Positions 26,688 to 35,497 of a DNA stretch of 64,000 bases are shown here, piece by piece (position 1 is the stretch's first letter; every line of letters starts with the position of its first letter). The notes beneath the pieces are model-generated. The model had not been told where the DNA came from. It ran no database searches and saw only the letters and a list, made by a program, of their open reading frames with translations. The DNA comes from Gemmata massiliana. Its GTDB lineage: Bacteria > Planctomycetota > Planctomycetia > Gemmatales > Gemmataceae. The DNA lies in contig NZ_LR593886.1 in assembly GCF_901538265.1 (NCBI RefSeq), positions 3,270,843 through 3,334,842 of the forward strand, read 5' to 3'. The position numbers were made by a program, and so were the translations under genes.

Positions 26688-26711
26688 CCGCCCGGCGCAG
26701 TGGCCGGGCGG
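26688..26711 (-). terminator. Intrinsic terminator of the DUF6263-like gene
   Basis: GC-rich arms 26688-26696 and 26703-26711 (9 bp, 6-base loop) lie just beyond the stop of the minus-strand gene. Read on that strand they are followed by a T-rich stretch (TTTCGTTTCT), the usual intrinsic terminator layout. Confidence 0.75.
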
Positions 26712-26734
26712 GTGTGGTCGCGTTCGCGCGAACG

Positions 26735-27763
26735 TTACTTCGGCGGCGCCGGGGGTGTTACGGGAACGGCGGCCTTTTCAAGGTAGCTCTTGTCCTGCGT
26801 CTTGATGATCGTCTTCTGCTCTTGGGTCAGTTCCACACGGGTGTCGGTCCCGCCGATCACCACGATCAGGTCACCCTTCAGGCCGATGTTGATCTCGGCG
26901 GACTCGATGCGCTTGGTCTTCGGGTCGTAGAGCACCGTGCCCTTGCTCTTGGCCGGGTCGCTGGTCAGCTTGCTGCCTTCCTTGATGCGGAACAGCAGGC
27001 CTTCCGGGTTCTCCTTCGGCGCGGTGTAGACGATCACGGTCTCGACTTCGAGCTTGTCCTTTTCCTTGTCGACGCCCGCGTACTTCAGCTTGTAGGTGAG
27101 CTCGTAGCTGCCGATCGGCCCGAGGTTCAGGCTGGTCTTCTTCTCCCACGAGTCGCCGACCTTTTTTGCCCCGTCCGGGAACAACTTGGCGGTCGGGTCC
27201 ACCATTTCCTTGAGGGCGTCGTCGGTCATCACCTTCTTGAGGAGGGCGTCCATCTGGGCGCTGCCGGCGCCGAGCTTCTTGATGAAGTCTTCCTTGCCCT
27301 CGACCTTTTCGACCTTGTAGTTCTTGCCCAGGGTTGCGGTGAACTCGCTGTCCTTCAGGCTCTTGAAGAACTCGACCAGGCCAGGGTTGCCCGCGCTGCC
27401 CTGGGTCTCGTTCTTCGAGGAGTAGTTGATCGGGTTACCGGAGATGTCGATGTTCATCTCCAGCCCTTCGATCTTCTGCTTCACCGTCCACTTGGTGACG
27501 TCTTCGGTCCCTTCCTTGACCTTGTCTTCCTTCACCGGGGTCCACTGGTACCAGAAGACGCTCTTCTGCTTCTGGGTGAGATCCTGGCCCTGCACCTTGA
27601 TGACCTGGGTGACTTCGGTCGTCACTTCCTGGTAGTACGGGGTGTATTTGCCGTCCTTGTCCTTGGTGCCGAAGTTCAGCTCGAACTTGCGGTCCTGCGC
27701 GCCGACGAGGGCGGCAATGGTAACGCCCAGGAGCGCGGCAACGACGAAGCGGGTGCGGAGCAC
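26735..27763 (-). CDS. Exported DUF6263-like protein
   Basis: 342-residue secreted protein with a signal peptide (hydrophobic core about residues 5-20, ending GAQ). The rest is beta-rich and full of Lys, Glu and Thr. It has the general layout of DUF6263 proteins: a repeated 'k+...vtY' strand pattern, a central DALLKKVMTDDALKEM helix, and KVGDSWEKKTSLNLGPIGSYELTYKLKY. The function of the family is unknown. I chose the GTG at 27763 because GGAG lies 8 bases upstream and it puts the signal peptide at the N-terminus. The open frame to 27853 adds 30 residues without family likeness. Confidence 0.78.
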   Translation of the reverse strand: MLRTRFVVAALLGVTIAALVGAQDRKFELNFGTKDKDGKYTPYYQEVTTEVTQVIKVQGQDLTQKQKSVFWYQWTPVKEDKVKEGTEDVTKWTVKQKIEGLEMNIDISGNPINYSSKNETQGSAGNPGLVEFFKSLKDSEFTATLGKNYKVEKVEGKEDFIKKLGAGSAQMDALLKKVMTDDALKEMVDPTAKLFPDGAKKVGDSWEKKTSLNLGPIGSYELTYKLKYAGVDKEKDKLEVETVIVYTAPKENPEGLLFRIKEGSKLTSDPAKSKGTVLYDPKTKRIESAEINIGLKGDLIVVIGGTDTRVELTQEQKTIIKTQDKSYLEKAAVPVTPPAPPK

Positions 27764-28133
27764 GGATGATCTCCTACGGGCCGGAATCCCCGGCACGGCC
27801 GGGACAACGGATTGACGTTCCGGTTGTTCTACCCGCACCGCCGGGGGAAGCAAGAGTGCGAGGGAAAACGGTGTTGCCGTTCGCCGAGCGTGCCCGCCCG
27901 GGCCGCGAACTCGTCTTCCGCAGCGCCGCGGATTGTGTCACACTTTCGGTCCGAAGTGCTCATTCGTAAGCGGCTGCGAACGTTCCCGCTTCCAACGGGC
28001 GGGCCTTCTTGCTCGTTCGCGCTCGCCTGTCACGATGCCCGGCGAACCGCGAACACGAACGAGGGCGTGGAAGGGGCCGTGGCCCGGTCTGGTACAGTGA
28101 GGTGGGTCGCATTTCGTCATGGAGGCGCTCAAC
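27764..28133. other. Divergent intergenic region
   Basis: 370 bases between the start of the minus-strand DUF6263-like gene and the start of the plus-strand binding-protein-like gene. Both promoters should lie here. I see no hairpin, repeat or small gene. Several open frames cross it, but they are extensions of the flanking genes or shadows. Confidence 0.35.
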
Positions 28134-29765
28134 ATGCAACGGCGCGGGCCGCTCGTCCTGGGCGTGCTGATCGTGATCCTGGTCAGCGCCTGGCTGCTGG
28201 GCCGATCCGGGTGGTTCGACTCGAAGGTCGCCGAACCGCGCCCGGTACCGAGCGGCGACCAGGAGATCGCGTGGCTGCACATCCCCACGTCCACCGATAC
28301 GTGGGAGAACTTTGTGTGGGGGATGAAGCGCGCGGAGATGAGCACGGCTCCGTCCGGGCTGCGCGTGGACGACTCCCGGGCGTTCCCGACCCGCACGACT
28401 GCCGTGCCGGAAGTGGTGCTTTCTCGCGACGGGTTCGCGGGGAAGATCCGCGTGCGCTGGTACAAGGTGACCAACTACGCGCCGACCACGGCGTGGATCA
28501 AGGCGCTGGCGGCCCGCACCCCGGTCCCGCTCGCGGTCGTCGGCGGGTGGTCCAGTGACCGCGCGCGCGAACTTGCCGAGGCGATGGCCGGTGTGGAGTG
28601 GCCGGGCCAGAAGCCGCTCTTGCTGCTCTCCACCGCGACCGCCGACTTCGTGTACCCGGACAAAGAGGGCGAGAACTACCAAGCTGACTATCAGCCGCCC
28701 AAACTCATCGAACTCTACGACCGCTCGTTCCGGTTCTGCTTCACGAACAAGCAGATGGCCGCGGCCGTCACGGATTTTGTGTTCAGCGACGCGACGCTGC
28801 GCCCCGGCCCTGCGGTGTGGCCCGGGTTACGGGCCGTGCCCGGCGCATCGGGGGGCGGGTGGGCGATGCTGCCCTGGTTGGCGGAACTCGCCGGCGAAGC
28901 CCAGCGCGTTCAGGCGTTCGCCGTTTCGTGGAAGGATGATCCGTATTCGCTCGACCTGGCCCTGCAGTTCCGCGAATCGATCGCAGAGCAGGGCACCATG
29001 CCCGGGCGCCCGCGCCTCGGGGTCGAATCGAACCTCGTGCCGTTCAGCGCCGGCCGGTTCGCGCGCCCGAATCCCTATGAAGCGCAAATCGTCGACCACA
29101 TGCTCGCGCACCCGCACTTCCCGAAGCGCGGCGAGCGCACGATTCTGGTGATTCCCACTGTTACGGCCCCCGCGCGTCGGGTGCTGGGGGCGCTGGCTCA
29201 GGGGAACCCCGGAGCAGCCCGGCGCCTCGTCGCAGTAACGGGGGACGGCATCCCCGTAAACGCTCTGTTTCGCGATGGCGAGTTTGCGTGGCCCGTGCGC
29301 TCGGTACCGATCCCGCTGGTCCTGTTCACGCACACCAACCCGTTCGACTGGGACGAACCCAACGATCCGCCCCCGCCCCCGGGGTACGAACTCGCTCCGC
29401 CCACGAAACCCGGCGAAGTGAAGAACAGTACCGAGGACATTCAACTGTTCTCGGATCTCGTGCGCACGGTCGCGCGCAGCTCGTACCCCGACGGCTCCGG
29501 GCACGTGATCGACGGGCCGGACGCGCTCGCTGCCGGGTTCCGGGCACTGACACCGACGTTCTTCGATCCGTCCGGGAACCGCCTCAGTGGGTCCGGGGAG
29601 CACGTGGTTGTGCTGCGCCCGACGGCCCGGGTCGAGGGCGTGGTCGCTTATCCGGACGCGGAACTCGAAGTGTGGACGCGGAAACCGGGCATCGACTGGG
29701 TGCGCATCCGCTCGCGCCCGGTCATTCAGACGGTGCGCCCGACCGACGCGGGACCGGGCGACTGA
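28134..29765 (+). CDS. Membrane-anchored periplasmic-binding-like protein
   Basis: 543-residue protein with an N-terminal signal anchor (about residues 6-24) and a large extracytoplasmic part. I do not recognise a named family. Several segments read like a type 1 periplasmic binding fold: IAWLHIPTSTDTWENFVWGM, LAVVGGWSSDRARELAEAM, FAVSWKDDPYSLDLALQF and AARRLVAVTGDGIPVNALF. The ATG at 28134 has GGAGG 8 bases upstream and is preferred to the ATG at 28119. A membrane histidine kinase begins 54 bases downstream, so this protein may present a ligand to it. The fold assignment is tentative. Confidence 0.65.
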   Translation: MQRRGPLVLGVLIVILVSAWLLGRSGWFDSKVAEPRPVPSGDQEIAWLHIPTSTDTWENFVWGMKRAEMSTAPSGLRVDDSRAFPTRTTAVPEVVLSRDGFAGKIRVRWYKVTNYAPTTAWIKALAARTPVPLAVVGGWSSDRARELAEAMAGVEWPGQKPLLLLSTATADFVYPDKEGENYQADYQPPKLIELYDRSFRFCFTNKQMAAAVTDFVFSDATLRPGPAVWPGLRAVPGASGGGWAMLPWLAELAGEAQRVQAFAVSWKDDPYSLDLALQFRESIAEQGTMPGRPRLGVESNLVPFSAGRFARPNPYEAQIVDHMLAHPHFPKRGERTILVIPTVTAPARRVLGALAQGNPGAARRLVAVTGDGIPVNALFRDGEFAWPVRSVPIPLVLFTHTNPFDWDEPNDPPPPPGYELAPPTKPGEVKNSTEDIQLFSDLVRTVARSSYPDGSGHVIDGPDALAAGFRALTPTFFDPSGNRLSGSGEHVVVLRPTARVEGVVAYPDAELEVWTRKPGIDWVRIRSRPVIQTVRPTDAGPGD

Positions 29766-29819
29766 CCTCCAAGCGTTTCACGAGATCGGCTCTAAAGGAA
29801 TCCATCCACGGAATTCGGT

Positions 29820-31523
29820 ATGAGTTCTTCCGCGCTTGATGCGCCGCGGTTCCCGGTTTGGCGGTACGCGGGCCGGCTCCTGCCGCTCGCGGTGCTGTGG
29901 GCCGTGCTGGTCGGGCTGCTCGCGTGGCTCCTCGCGACGCGCGCGAACTGGGGCGAGGAGTCCGACCGCGCGGACGTGCGCGAGTGGCTCGACAACACGC
30001 GCGTGTTCCGCAAGACGCTCGCCGAACTGGTGCGCGAGTTCGTCGACCTGCACAACACCGAGGAGCGCGGCCCGGACCACGGCGACCGGGTGAAGAACAA
30101 GCGCGCGGAACTCGAAGAGCACCTGCGTGCGATGGTCGAGCCGACGCGCATGTACACGGGGCAACTCCCGCTGTTCCCGAACGTGTACTCGCTCGAAATC
30201 GAGTTTTCCGGGGTGACCGGGGCCGACACGCGCCCCGTCGAGCCGATCGTCTGGACGTCGCCCAAACCGCGCCCCGGAGGGTCCGCGAAGGCGCAGCTCC
30301 GCACGCTCGATTTCGAGCCGCCGCTGGACCGCCCGGGCGCCCGCGCGCGCGTCCGCTGCGTGTACCAGCTCCACTCGTTCAACCGGATGCAGAAGCAGCA
30401 GGACGAGTTCCGCTTCTGGCAGACGGTCGCGACGGGCGTCCTGGTCCCCACGACGCTGATCGCGGTGTTCGTCGTGGGGCGGTTCGTCCGGCGCGAGCAG
30501 GCGCGCGAACTGGAGAAGTGGCGCGCGGCGGCCGAGGCCGAGCACCGGGAACGGGATCTGCTCGCCGCCCAGGTCGAGCGCGAGTTAATCGAACGCAGCC
30601 TGCTCGAAGCGCGCGTGAAGCAGCAGGAACTGGAGCGGTCGAGCGAGGAACTGGGTCGCAAGTTGCTCGAACAGGAACTCGCGGCGGCGAAGCTCACCAA
30701 CCGCGCGGCCGAGGCCGAGCGCGAGGCGCTGGAGATGAAATCGCAGCTCTACGCGAGCATCGGCATCATGGCGGGGAGCTACGCGCACAACATCAAGAAC
30801 CTGCTCGTGCGGCCCAACGACCTCATCACGCGCTGTATGGAAGCGGCCGGCAATACCGAACAGCACGGCATGCTGGAAGAGGTGAAGTCCACACTCGGCA
30901 CGGTCACCGAGCGCCTGCAGCAGATCCTCCGCACGGTGCGGCGCGACCCGGCGAACGCCGAGGTCACCCAGGTGGACGTGTACGCGCTGTTCCGCGAGAC
31001 GCAGCGCACCTGGGCCGAAATGGGGCGCGACAAGTGGAAGGTCGCGGTGTCGATGGACGTCCCGCCCGGGGCCGCGCTGGTGACGGGCGATTTGTCACAC
31101 ATGCAGCAGGCGGTCGAGAACCTCGTGTTCAACGCGCGCGACGCGACGTTCGAGATGCGGAACTACCTGCGCGACGAGGCCAAGCGCGAAACCGACCCGA
31201 CCGCGCGCCGGCACAAGCTCCTCGACGCCGCGAGTTGGAAGGGCGAGATCCACCTGACCGCGCACCGCGACAGGGAGCACGTCGTTTTGGAAGTCCGCGA
31301 TAACGGGATCGGGATGACGGACGAGGTGCGCCGGAACTGCTTGAAGACGCACTTCACCACGAAGCGCGACAACGCGCTCTACGAGGGCTACAGCGCGGGC
31401 ATGGGACTCGGTCTGTCGTTCGTGGCGATGGTGCTCGAGCACCACGGCGGTTCGCTGGAGATCGACTCCGCCCCGCTCCGCGGAACGACCTTCCGCGTGC
31501 GGTTCCCTTGTGTTCGGTCGTAA
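29820..31523 (+). CDS. Membrane sensor histidine kinase
   Basis: 567-residue inner-membrane kinase. Helix 1 (about residues 20-40) and helix 2 (about 205-222) bracket an extracytoplasmic domain of about 165 residues. A long coiled coil (about 228-305) links it to the catalytic part. H323 lies in GSYAHNIKNLL. The N box NLVFNARDA, G1 DNGIGM and G2 GMGLGLSFV are complete, so activity is expected. The H box is divergent (HNIKN rather than HELRN). The preceding gene, 54 bases upstream, encodes the probable ligand-presenting partner. No response regulator is adjacent. Confidence 0.88.
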   Translation: MSSSALDAPRFPVWRYAGRLLPLAVLWAVLVGLLAWLLATRANWGEESDRADVREWLDNTRVFRKTLAELVREFVDLHNTEERGPDHGDRVKNKRAELEEHLRAMVEPTRMYTGQLPLFPNVYSLEIEFSGVTGADTRPVEPIVWTSPKPRPGGSAKAQLRTLDFEPPLDRPGARARVRCVYQLHSFNRMQKQQDEFRFWQTVATGVLVPTTLIAVFVVGRFVRREQARELEKWRAAAEAEHRERDLLAAQVERELIERSLLEARVKQQELERSSEELGRKLLEQELAAAKLTNRAAEAEREALEMKSQLYASIGIMAGSYAHNIKNLLVRPNDLITRCMEAAGNTEQHGMLEEVKSTLGTVTERLQQILRTVRRDPANAEVTQVDVYALFRETQRTWAEMGRDKWKVAVSMDVPPGAALVTGDLSHMQQAVENLVFNARDATFEMRNYLRDEAKRETDPTARRHKLLDAASWKGEIHLTAHRDREHVVLEVRDNGIGMTDEVRRNCLKTHFTTKRDNALYEGYSAGMGLGLSFVAMVLEHHGGSLEIDSAPLRGTTFRVRFPCVRS

Positions 31524-31526
31524 GGC

Positions 31527-31665
31527 TTTGAAGTCGTAAATCTTAAGGTCGTAAAGTCGAAGGGGCCAACAGTGGTTGCCTTTGACTTTACGACTGTAGC
31601 CGCTGTGTTTTCGCCTCCGGTATTTCGACTTGCGACTTTACGACCTTAAGACTTGCGACTTCAAA
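31527..31665. terminator. Inverted repeat between convergent genes (imperfect)
   Basis: Arms 31527-31561 and 31624-31665 are reverse complements apart from two substitutions and a 7-base insertion (a short duplication of the CAAGTCG kind) in the right arm. The motif TCGTAAAGTC recurs, with an extra reverse-complement copy near 31583-31594 in the loop. It separates the kinase (stop 31523, plus) from uracil-DNA glycosylase (stop 31667, minus). Confidence 0.75.
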
Positions 31666-31666
31666 A

Positions 31667-32485
31667 CTATTCCTCCACCTTCTTGGGCAAGTGCCAGTCG
31701 ATTGGTTCTTCACCGGCCGCTTCGAGTGCGGTGTTGATCTTCGAGAACGGTTTGGTGCCGAAGAACAAGTGCTCGGAGAACGGCGACGGGTGCGCGGACT
31801 TTACGACCACGTGTCGCTTTTGGTCGATGAGCGGGAGTTTCTTCCCTGCATAAGCGCCCCATAGTAGGAACACAACGGTCCGCTTCTGATCGTTGACCGC
31901 GCGAATGGCCGCGTCGGTGAACTTCTCCCACCCCTTACCGGCGTGCGAGTTGGCCGCGCCCTTCCGCACGGTCATACAGGCGTTCAGCATCAGCACCCCG
32001 CGCTGCGCCCAGGTGACGAGGTACCCGTGCTTCACCGGCGGAATGCCGAGGTCGGTTTCGAGTTCCTTGTAGATGTTGCGCAGAGAAGGGGGGGGCGTTA
32101 CACCCGGACGAACGGAGAAACACAGCCCGTGTGCCTGGCCCGGGCCGTGGTACGGGTCTTGACCCAGCAGGAGCACCTTCACTTTGTCGAGGGGCGTGTA
32201 GCGGAAGGCGTTGAACACGTCAGGCGCGGGCGGGAAAACGGTGTGGGCCTTACGTTCTTCCGTGACGAACTTGGCGAGTTCGGCCCAGTATGGTTTCCGC
32301 GTTTCCGGTTCGAGGGCCGCGCGCCACGACGGGTCGAGATCGGCCGGTAACCCGGGGATACCGGGCGGAAGTGGTGGGAGTTCTTCGACTTTCGGTTCCG
32401 CAGTGGCGGCTTCGGTAGGTAAGACAACCGGCTTTTCTTCGTCGAACAGAGACGGCGATTCGGCGTCTTTCTTCTTCTTGCCCAT
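31667..32485 (-). CDS. ung: Uracil-DNA glycosylase, family 1
   Basis: 272-residue DNA repair enzyme that removes uracil from DNA. The water-activating loop is GQDPYHGPGQAHGL with catalytic D110. VLMLNACMTVRKG contains the uracil-binding Asn, and SAHPSPFS holds the catalytic His and the minor-groove loop. All family 1 hallmarks are intact. Compared with the usual 220-230 residues it has an extra N-terminal tail of about 50 residues that is Lys-, Glu- and Pro-rich and probably disordered. The start at 32485 begins this tail with a Lys run. Confidence 0.95.
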   Translation of the reverse strand: MGKKKKDAESPSLFDEEKPVVLPTEAATAEPKVEELPPLPPGIPGLPADLDPSWRAALEPETRKPYWAELAKFVTEERKAHTVFPPAPDVFNAFRYTPLDKVKVLLLGQDPYHGPGQAHGLCFSVRPGVTPPPSLRNIYKELETDLGIPPVKHGYLVTWAQRGVLMLNACMTVRKGAANSHAGKGWEKFTDAAIRAVNDQKRTVVFLLWGAYAGKKLPLIDQKRHVVVKSAHPSPFSEHLFFGTKPFSKINTALEAAGEEPIDWHLPKKVEE

Positions 32486-32570
32486 GTGTCGGCCTCGTTG
32501 GGGGGTGTTGGCGTTACTCTACCCACCATCGAGCGCCCGTGCATCCCACGTTGAGTCGATCGCGCGAAGT

Positions 32571-32625
32571 TCAGCCCTTCTTCAATAAGTTATTCCGAAT
32601 TTGAATTGCCCCCAGCCGGACCCGT
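32571..32625 (-). pseudogene. Diverged copy of the neighbouring gene's C-terminal tail
   Basis: Read on the minus strand this segment encodes a tail of the form xxGAIQIRNNLLKKG followed by a stop. It closely matches the last residues (GAIQIQNNLLSKPSP) of the small membrane protein immediately to its right. The DNA is alike over about 38 bases. It is either the remnant of a tandem duplicate whose body has been lost or a duplicated 3' end. Confidence 0.55.
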
Positions 32626-32641
32626 TCGGGCACCTCGGGTT

Positions 32642-33044
32642 CTACGGACTCGGCTTGCTGAGCAGGTTATTTTGAATCTGAATTGCCCCCGGCCCGACCA
32701 TACACACGAACGCGGCCTGGAAACAGAAGATCGCGACCCACACGACGACGAGTCCGATTTGTGCCACGGTCGCCCTTGTTCCCCACCGCGATCGGGCCGT
32801 GACTCGGTTTAACAACGCGCACCCGCCGAGGTACAGCCCGGCGCCTACGAGTAGCAGCCCGGCCGACCCGGTGAGCATCCTCACGCCCATCGGGTCGCGC
32901 CAGAGCACGGTCAAGTAATCGGGATTCCGGAACCAGATGCTCAGGACCAGTGCGGCGAGCGCCAGGAGCGGCAGCCCGAGTATCCCGAGCTGCCACGACT
33001 TCGGCCACGCTCGGCTTCATCTCCGCGGGCGCAGCTGTCGTCAT
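32642..33044 (-). pseudogene. Small two- to three-helix membrane protein, frameshifted
   Basis: The expected start is the ATG at 33044 (MTTAAPAEMKPS, with GAGG upstream), but its frame soon turns into Arg-rich non-coding sequence. A different frame carries an excellent membrane protein without any ATG, GTG or TTG before 32914: WQLGILGLPLLALAALVLSI, then TGSAGLLLVGAGLYLGGCALL, then GLVVVWVAIFCFQAAFVCM. Joining the two requires one frame change near 33005-33015. It is therefore either a disrupted gene, a sequencing error, or a gene starting at an unusual codon. The function is unknown. It lies between ung and the SDR gene on the same strand. Confidence 0.6.
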
Positions 33045-33104
33045 CGTGGCATCCTCGTTTGGGAACCGTCGGATAGCGAAGCGTAGTGCGCGTTCCCACG
33101 GGCG

Positions 33105-33926
33105 TTATTTTGGTGCCGGGGGCGTGTGGCCCTTCCAATCAGTCATACTGCGTGAAACGCCCAGCACCCGGCACGCGGCGCGGAACCAGCTCCGGGGCCA
33201 CCACCCGGTGAAGCTGTAGAGGAGCCGCACCGATCGCGGCAGGAGTACGAATTCCTGGCGCTTCTCGACCGCCTGTACTACGGCGTTTGCGACCGCTTCG
33301 GCTGTGAGCCAGTGCGTGCCGAACGCGGGCTTTGCACCGGCAAATAGCCCGGTGGCGATGAAGCTCGGGCACATCGCGGTTATGTGGACGTGCTTGTGGC
33401 CCAGGAACTGCAATTCTTCGCGGAGCGAGTCCGAGAATCCGAGCACGGCCCACTTGGTCGCAGCGTAACTGGCCCCGAACGGCAACGCAAGGATGGCCGA
33501 CGCACTCGCGATGTTGACGACGTGCCCTGCCGGTTGCGCGAGCAGGTCCGGCAGGAAGGCGTGCGTGACCGCGAGGACGCCGCCCAGGTTCACGTTGGCG
33601 GTCGCGAGGTGGCGCGGGAGCGGAACATCCAGAAACGCACCACCGAACACCACGCCGGCGTTATTCACCAGCACATCGATGCGGCCGTGTTCCGCGAGAA
33701 CTCGCGCCCGCACGTCCGCGACTTGCTCCGCGTTCGTGACGTCGAGTGCGTATCCTGTGATCGTGTCGCTGCTTTCCTTCAAATTCGCGCACGCCGATTC
33801 GACCGCGTGGGCGTTCAGGTCGGTGAGGATCACCCGCGCGCCGGCGCGCACGAATGCCGCAGCGATGGCGAACCCGAGTCCCTGACCCGCCCCGGTGACG
33901 AGCACCCGACACCCCGCAACGCGCAT
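33105..33926 (-). CDS. Short-chain dehydrogenase/reductase
   Basis: 273-residue classical SDR oxidoreductase. The cofactor motif is TGAGQGLG (residues 11-18). DVLVNNAG supports the central sheet. The catalytic Ser lies in VNIASASAIL, and the YxxxK pair is in SYAATKWA. The D in LTDLNAH after strand 2 suggests NAD(H) preference. The C-terminal 60 residues, with a hydrophobic SVRLLYSFTGWWPRSW stretch, suggest membrane association. The substrate is unknown. It follows the aldo/keto reductase by 42 bases and is probably co-transcribed with it. Confidence 0.9.
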   Translation of the reverse strand: MRVAGCRVLVTGAGQGLGFAIAAAFVRAGARVILTDLNAHAVESACANLKESSDTITGYALDVTNAEQVADVRARVLAEHGRIDVLVNNAGVVFGGAFLDVPLPRHLATANVNLGGVLAVTHAFLPDLLAQPAGHVVNIASASAILALPFGASYAATKWAVLGFSDSLREELQFLGHKHVHITAMCPSFIATGLFAGAKPAFGTHWLTAEAVANAVVQAVEKRQEFVLLPRSVRLLYSFTGWWPRSWFRAACRVLGVSRSMTDWKGHTPPAPK

Positions 33927-33968
33927 GTTTCTCTCCCGTGGAGACTCACCGCCGCAACGCGGGCGACC

Positions 33969-34952
33969 TTACGAGTGCCCGAGAACCGGGTGCGGACGGT
34001 ACGGGTCTTCGAGTGCCTTGAGTTCGTCCGCTTCCAGTTTTAGTTGAGCGGCGGCAATCGCGTCGGTCAGGTGGTGCGGCTTCGAGGCGCCAATAATGGG
34101 TGCCGTGATGCCGGGCTGGTGCAGGAGCCACGCCAGCGCGACCTGGGCGTTGGGCACGCCGCGCCGCTGGGCGATTTCGGCCACGCGGTCCACGACGGCG
34201 AGGTCGGTGTCCTGGTAGTAGAGCTTGTGGGCAAAATCGTCCGTCTTCGCGCGGCTCGTGTCACCCTCACCTTTCGTGCGCCGGTTGCCGGCCAGGAACC
34301 CGCGCGCCAGCGGGCTCCACGGTAGCAGCCCGAGCCCCTCGTCGCGGCAGAGCGGGTTCACCTCGCGCTCCTCTTCGCGGTACACGAGGTTCCAGTGGTT
34401 CTGCATTGTGATGAACCGCGCCAGCCCGAGCCGGTCGGACGTGTGAAGCATCTTCGACAACTGCCACGCGAACATGCTCGACGCCCCGATGTACAGCACC
34501 TTTCCAGCTCGCACGGCCGCATCCAGTGCCCCGAGTGTTTCTTCAACGGGCGTGGAGGGATCGAACCGGTGGATCTGGTAGAGGTCGACGTAATCGAGTT
34601 GCAGCCGCTTGAGGCTGTTGTCGATCGAGTGCCGGATGTGCTTGGCCGAGAGCCCGCGCTCGTTCGGTGTCGTGCCCATCGGCTGATACACTTTTGTGGC
34701 AACAACCATCTGTTCGCGCGGGATCGCTAACTCGCGCAGCGCGCGACCGAGAACGACCTCGCTCGCGCCGTCGGAGTACATATCGGCGGTGTCGAAGAAG
34801 TTGATCCCGGCTTCCCAGGCTTGCCGGAAGAACGGGCGGCTCGGCTCCTCGTCGAGCACCCACGGGCGCCACTTGGACGTGCCGTATGTCATGCAGCCGA
34901 GGCAGATGCGCGAGACCTTGGTGCCCGTGCGCCCGAGGTTGACGTACTCCAC
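33969..34952 (-). CDS. Aldo/keto reductase
   Basis: 327-residue NADPH-dependent oxidoreductase with a TIM-barrel fold. The catalytic tetrad is complete: D54 and Y59 in FFDTADMYSDG, K87 in VVATKVYQ and H128 in LYQIHRFD. The sequence starts YVNLGRTGTKVSRICLG, as in the AKR11/12-type 'voltage-gated channel beta-like' bacterial group. I chose the GTG at 34952 because GGAG lies 8 bases upstream and it gives the family's N-terminus. The frame continues to 35024 without family likeness. It likely forms an operon with the SDR downstream. Confidence 0.92.
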   Translation of the reverse strand: MEYVNLGRTGTKVSRICLGCMTYGTSKWRPWVLDEEPSRPFFRQAWEAGINFFDTADMYSDGASEVVLGRALRELAIPREQMVVATKVYQPMGTTPNERGLSAKHIRHSIDNSLKRLQLDYVDLYQIHRFDPSTPVEETLGALDAAVRAGKVLYIGASSMFAWQLSKMLHTSDRLGLARFITMQNHWNLVYREEEREVNPLCRDEGLGLLPWSPLARGFLAGNRRTKGEGDTSRAKTDDFAHKLYYQDTDLAVVDRVAEIAQRRGVPNAQVALAWLLHQPGITAPIIGASKPHHLTDAIAAAQLKLEADELKALEDPYRPHPVLGHS

Positions 34953-35497
34953 GATGAAGCTCCGGCGAAGTAAGTGGGCGACGAACTGCGCTCTTGTCTT
35001 ACTCGCTCCGGGCTTCGCGAACACGGGTGGTTCGGCTGATCTCTTACGCGCGGAAGCGGATCACCTTGTGCGTACACTCGAGCGCAAACTGACGGGCCGT
35101 TTTGGGCTGTCGGGGTCGTTACACGTTCTGAAGTCGCGCAACTTTTCATCGGAGATGAGGTGACGGTTGCGGTTACTGGGTTGCTCGCTGGTGCGTGGGC
35201 TTTGCGAATTGCACCTAACACCGTACCGGGTGTGGCGGGGCTCATCGGGCACTCATCATGTGGCCCGGAAATTGGCTTCGGTGGTTGAGGATCGAGAGCC
35301 AGTGGGGCGGTTCTTCACCACTTCTGAATATGAATAGGGTAATTTGACAGTATCAGGCGATTTCATTTGAATCAGGTATGTTAAATTGGTAAACTTTCTG
35401 AAAATAAATAATATTGTAACGTGATTCTGAAATGATAAGCCCCTGATTGATCGGAGACGGTTGCTTCGGACCTGAATTCCAAAAGAGGCAGACGCCC
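34953..35497. other. Intergenic region with an AT-rich core
   Basis: 545 bases between divergent genes. The stretch about 35330-35440 is strikingly AT-rich for this genome. It contains TTGACA at 35344-35349 with TTGAAT 17 bases downstream, a possible sigma-70-type promoter for the plus-strand membrane protein. I see no gene that I can support in this region and no long hairpin. Confidence 0.4.
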
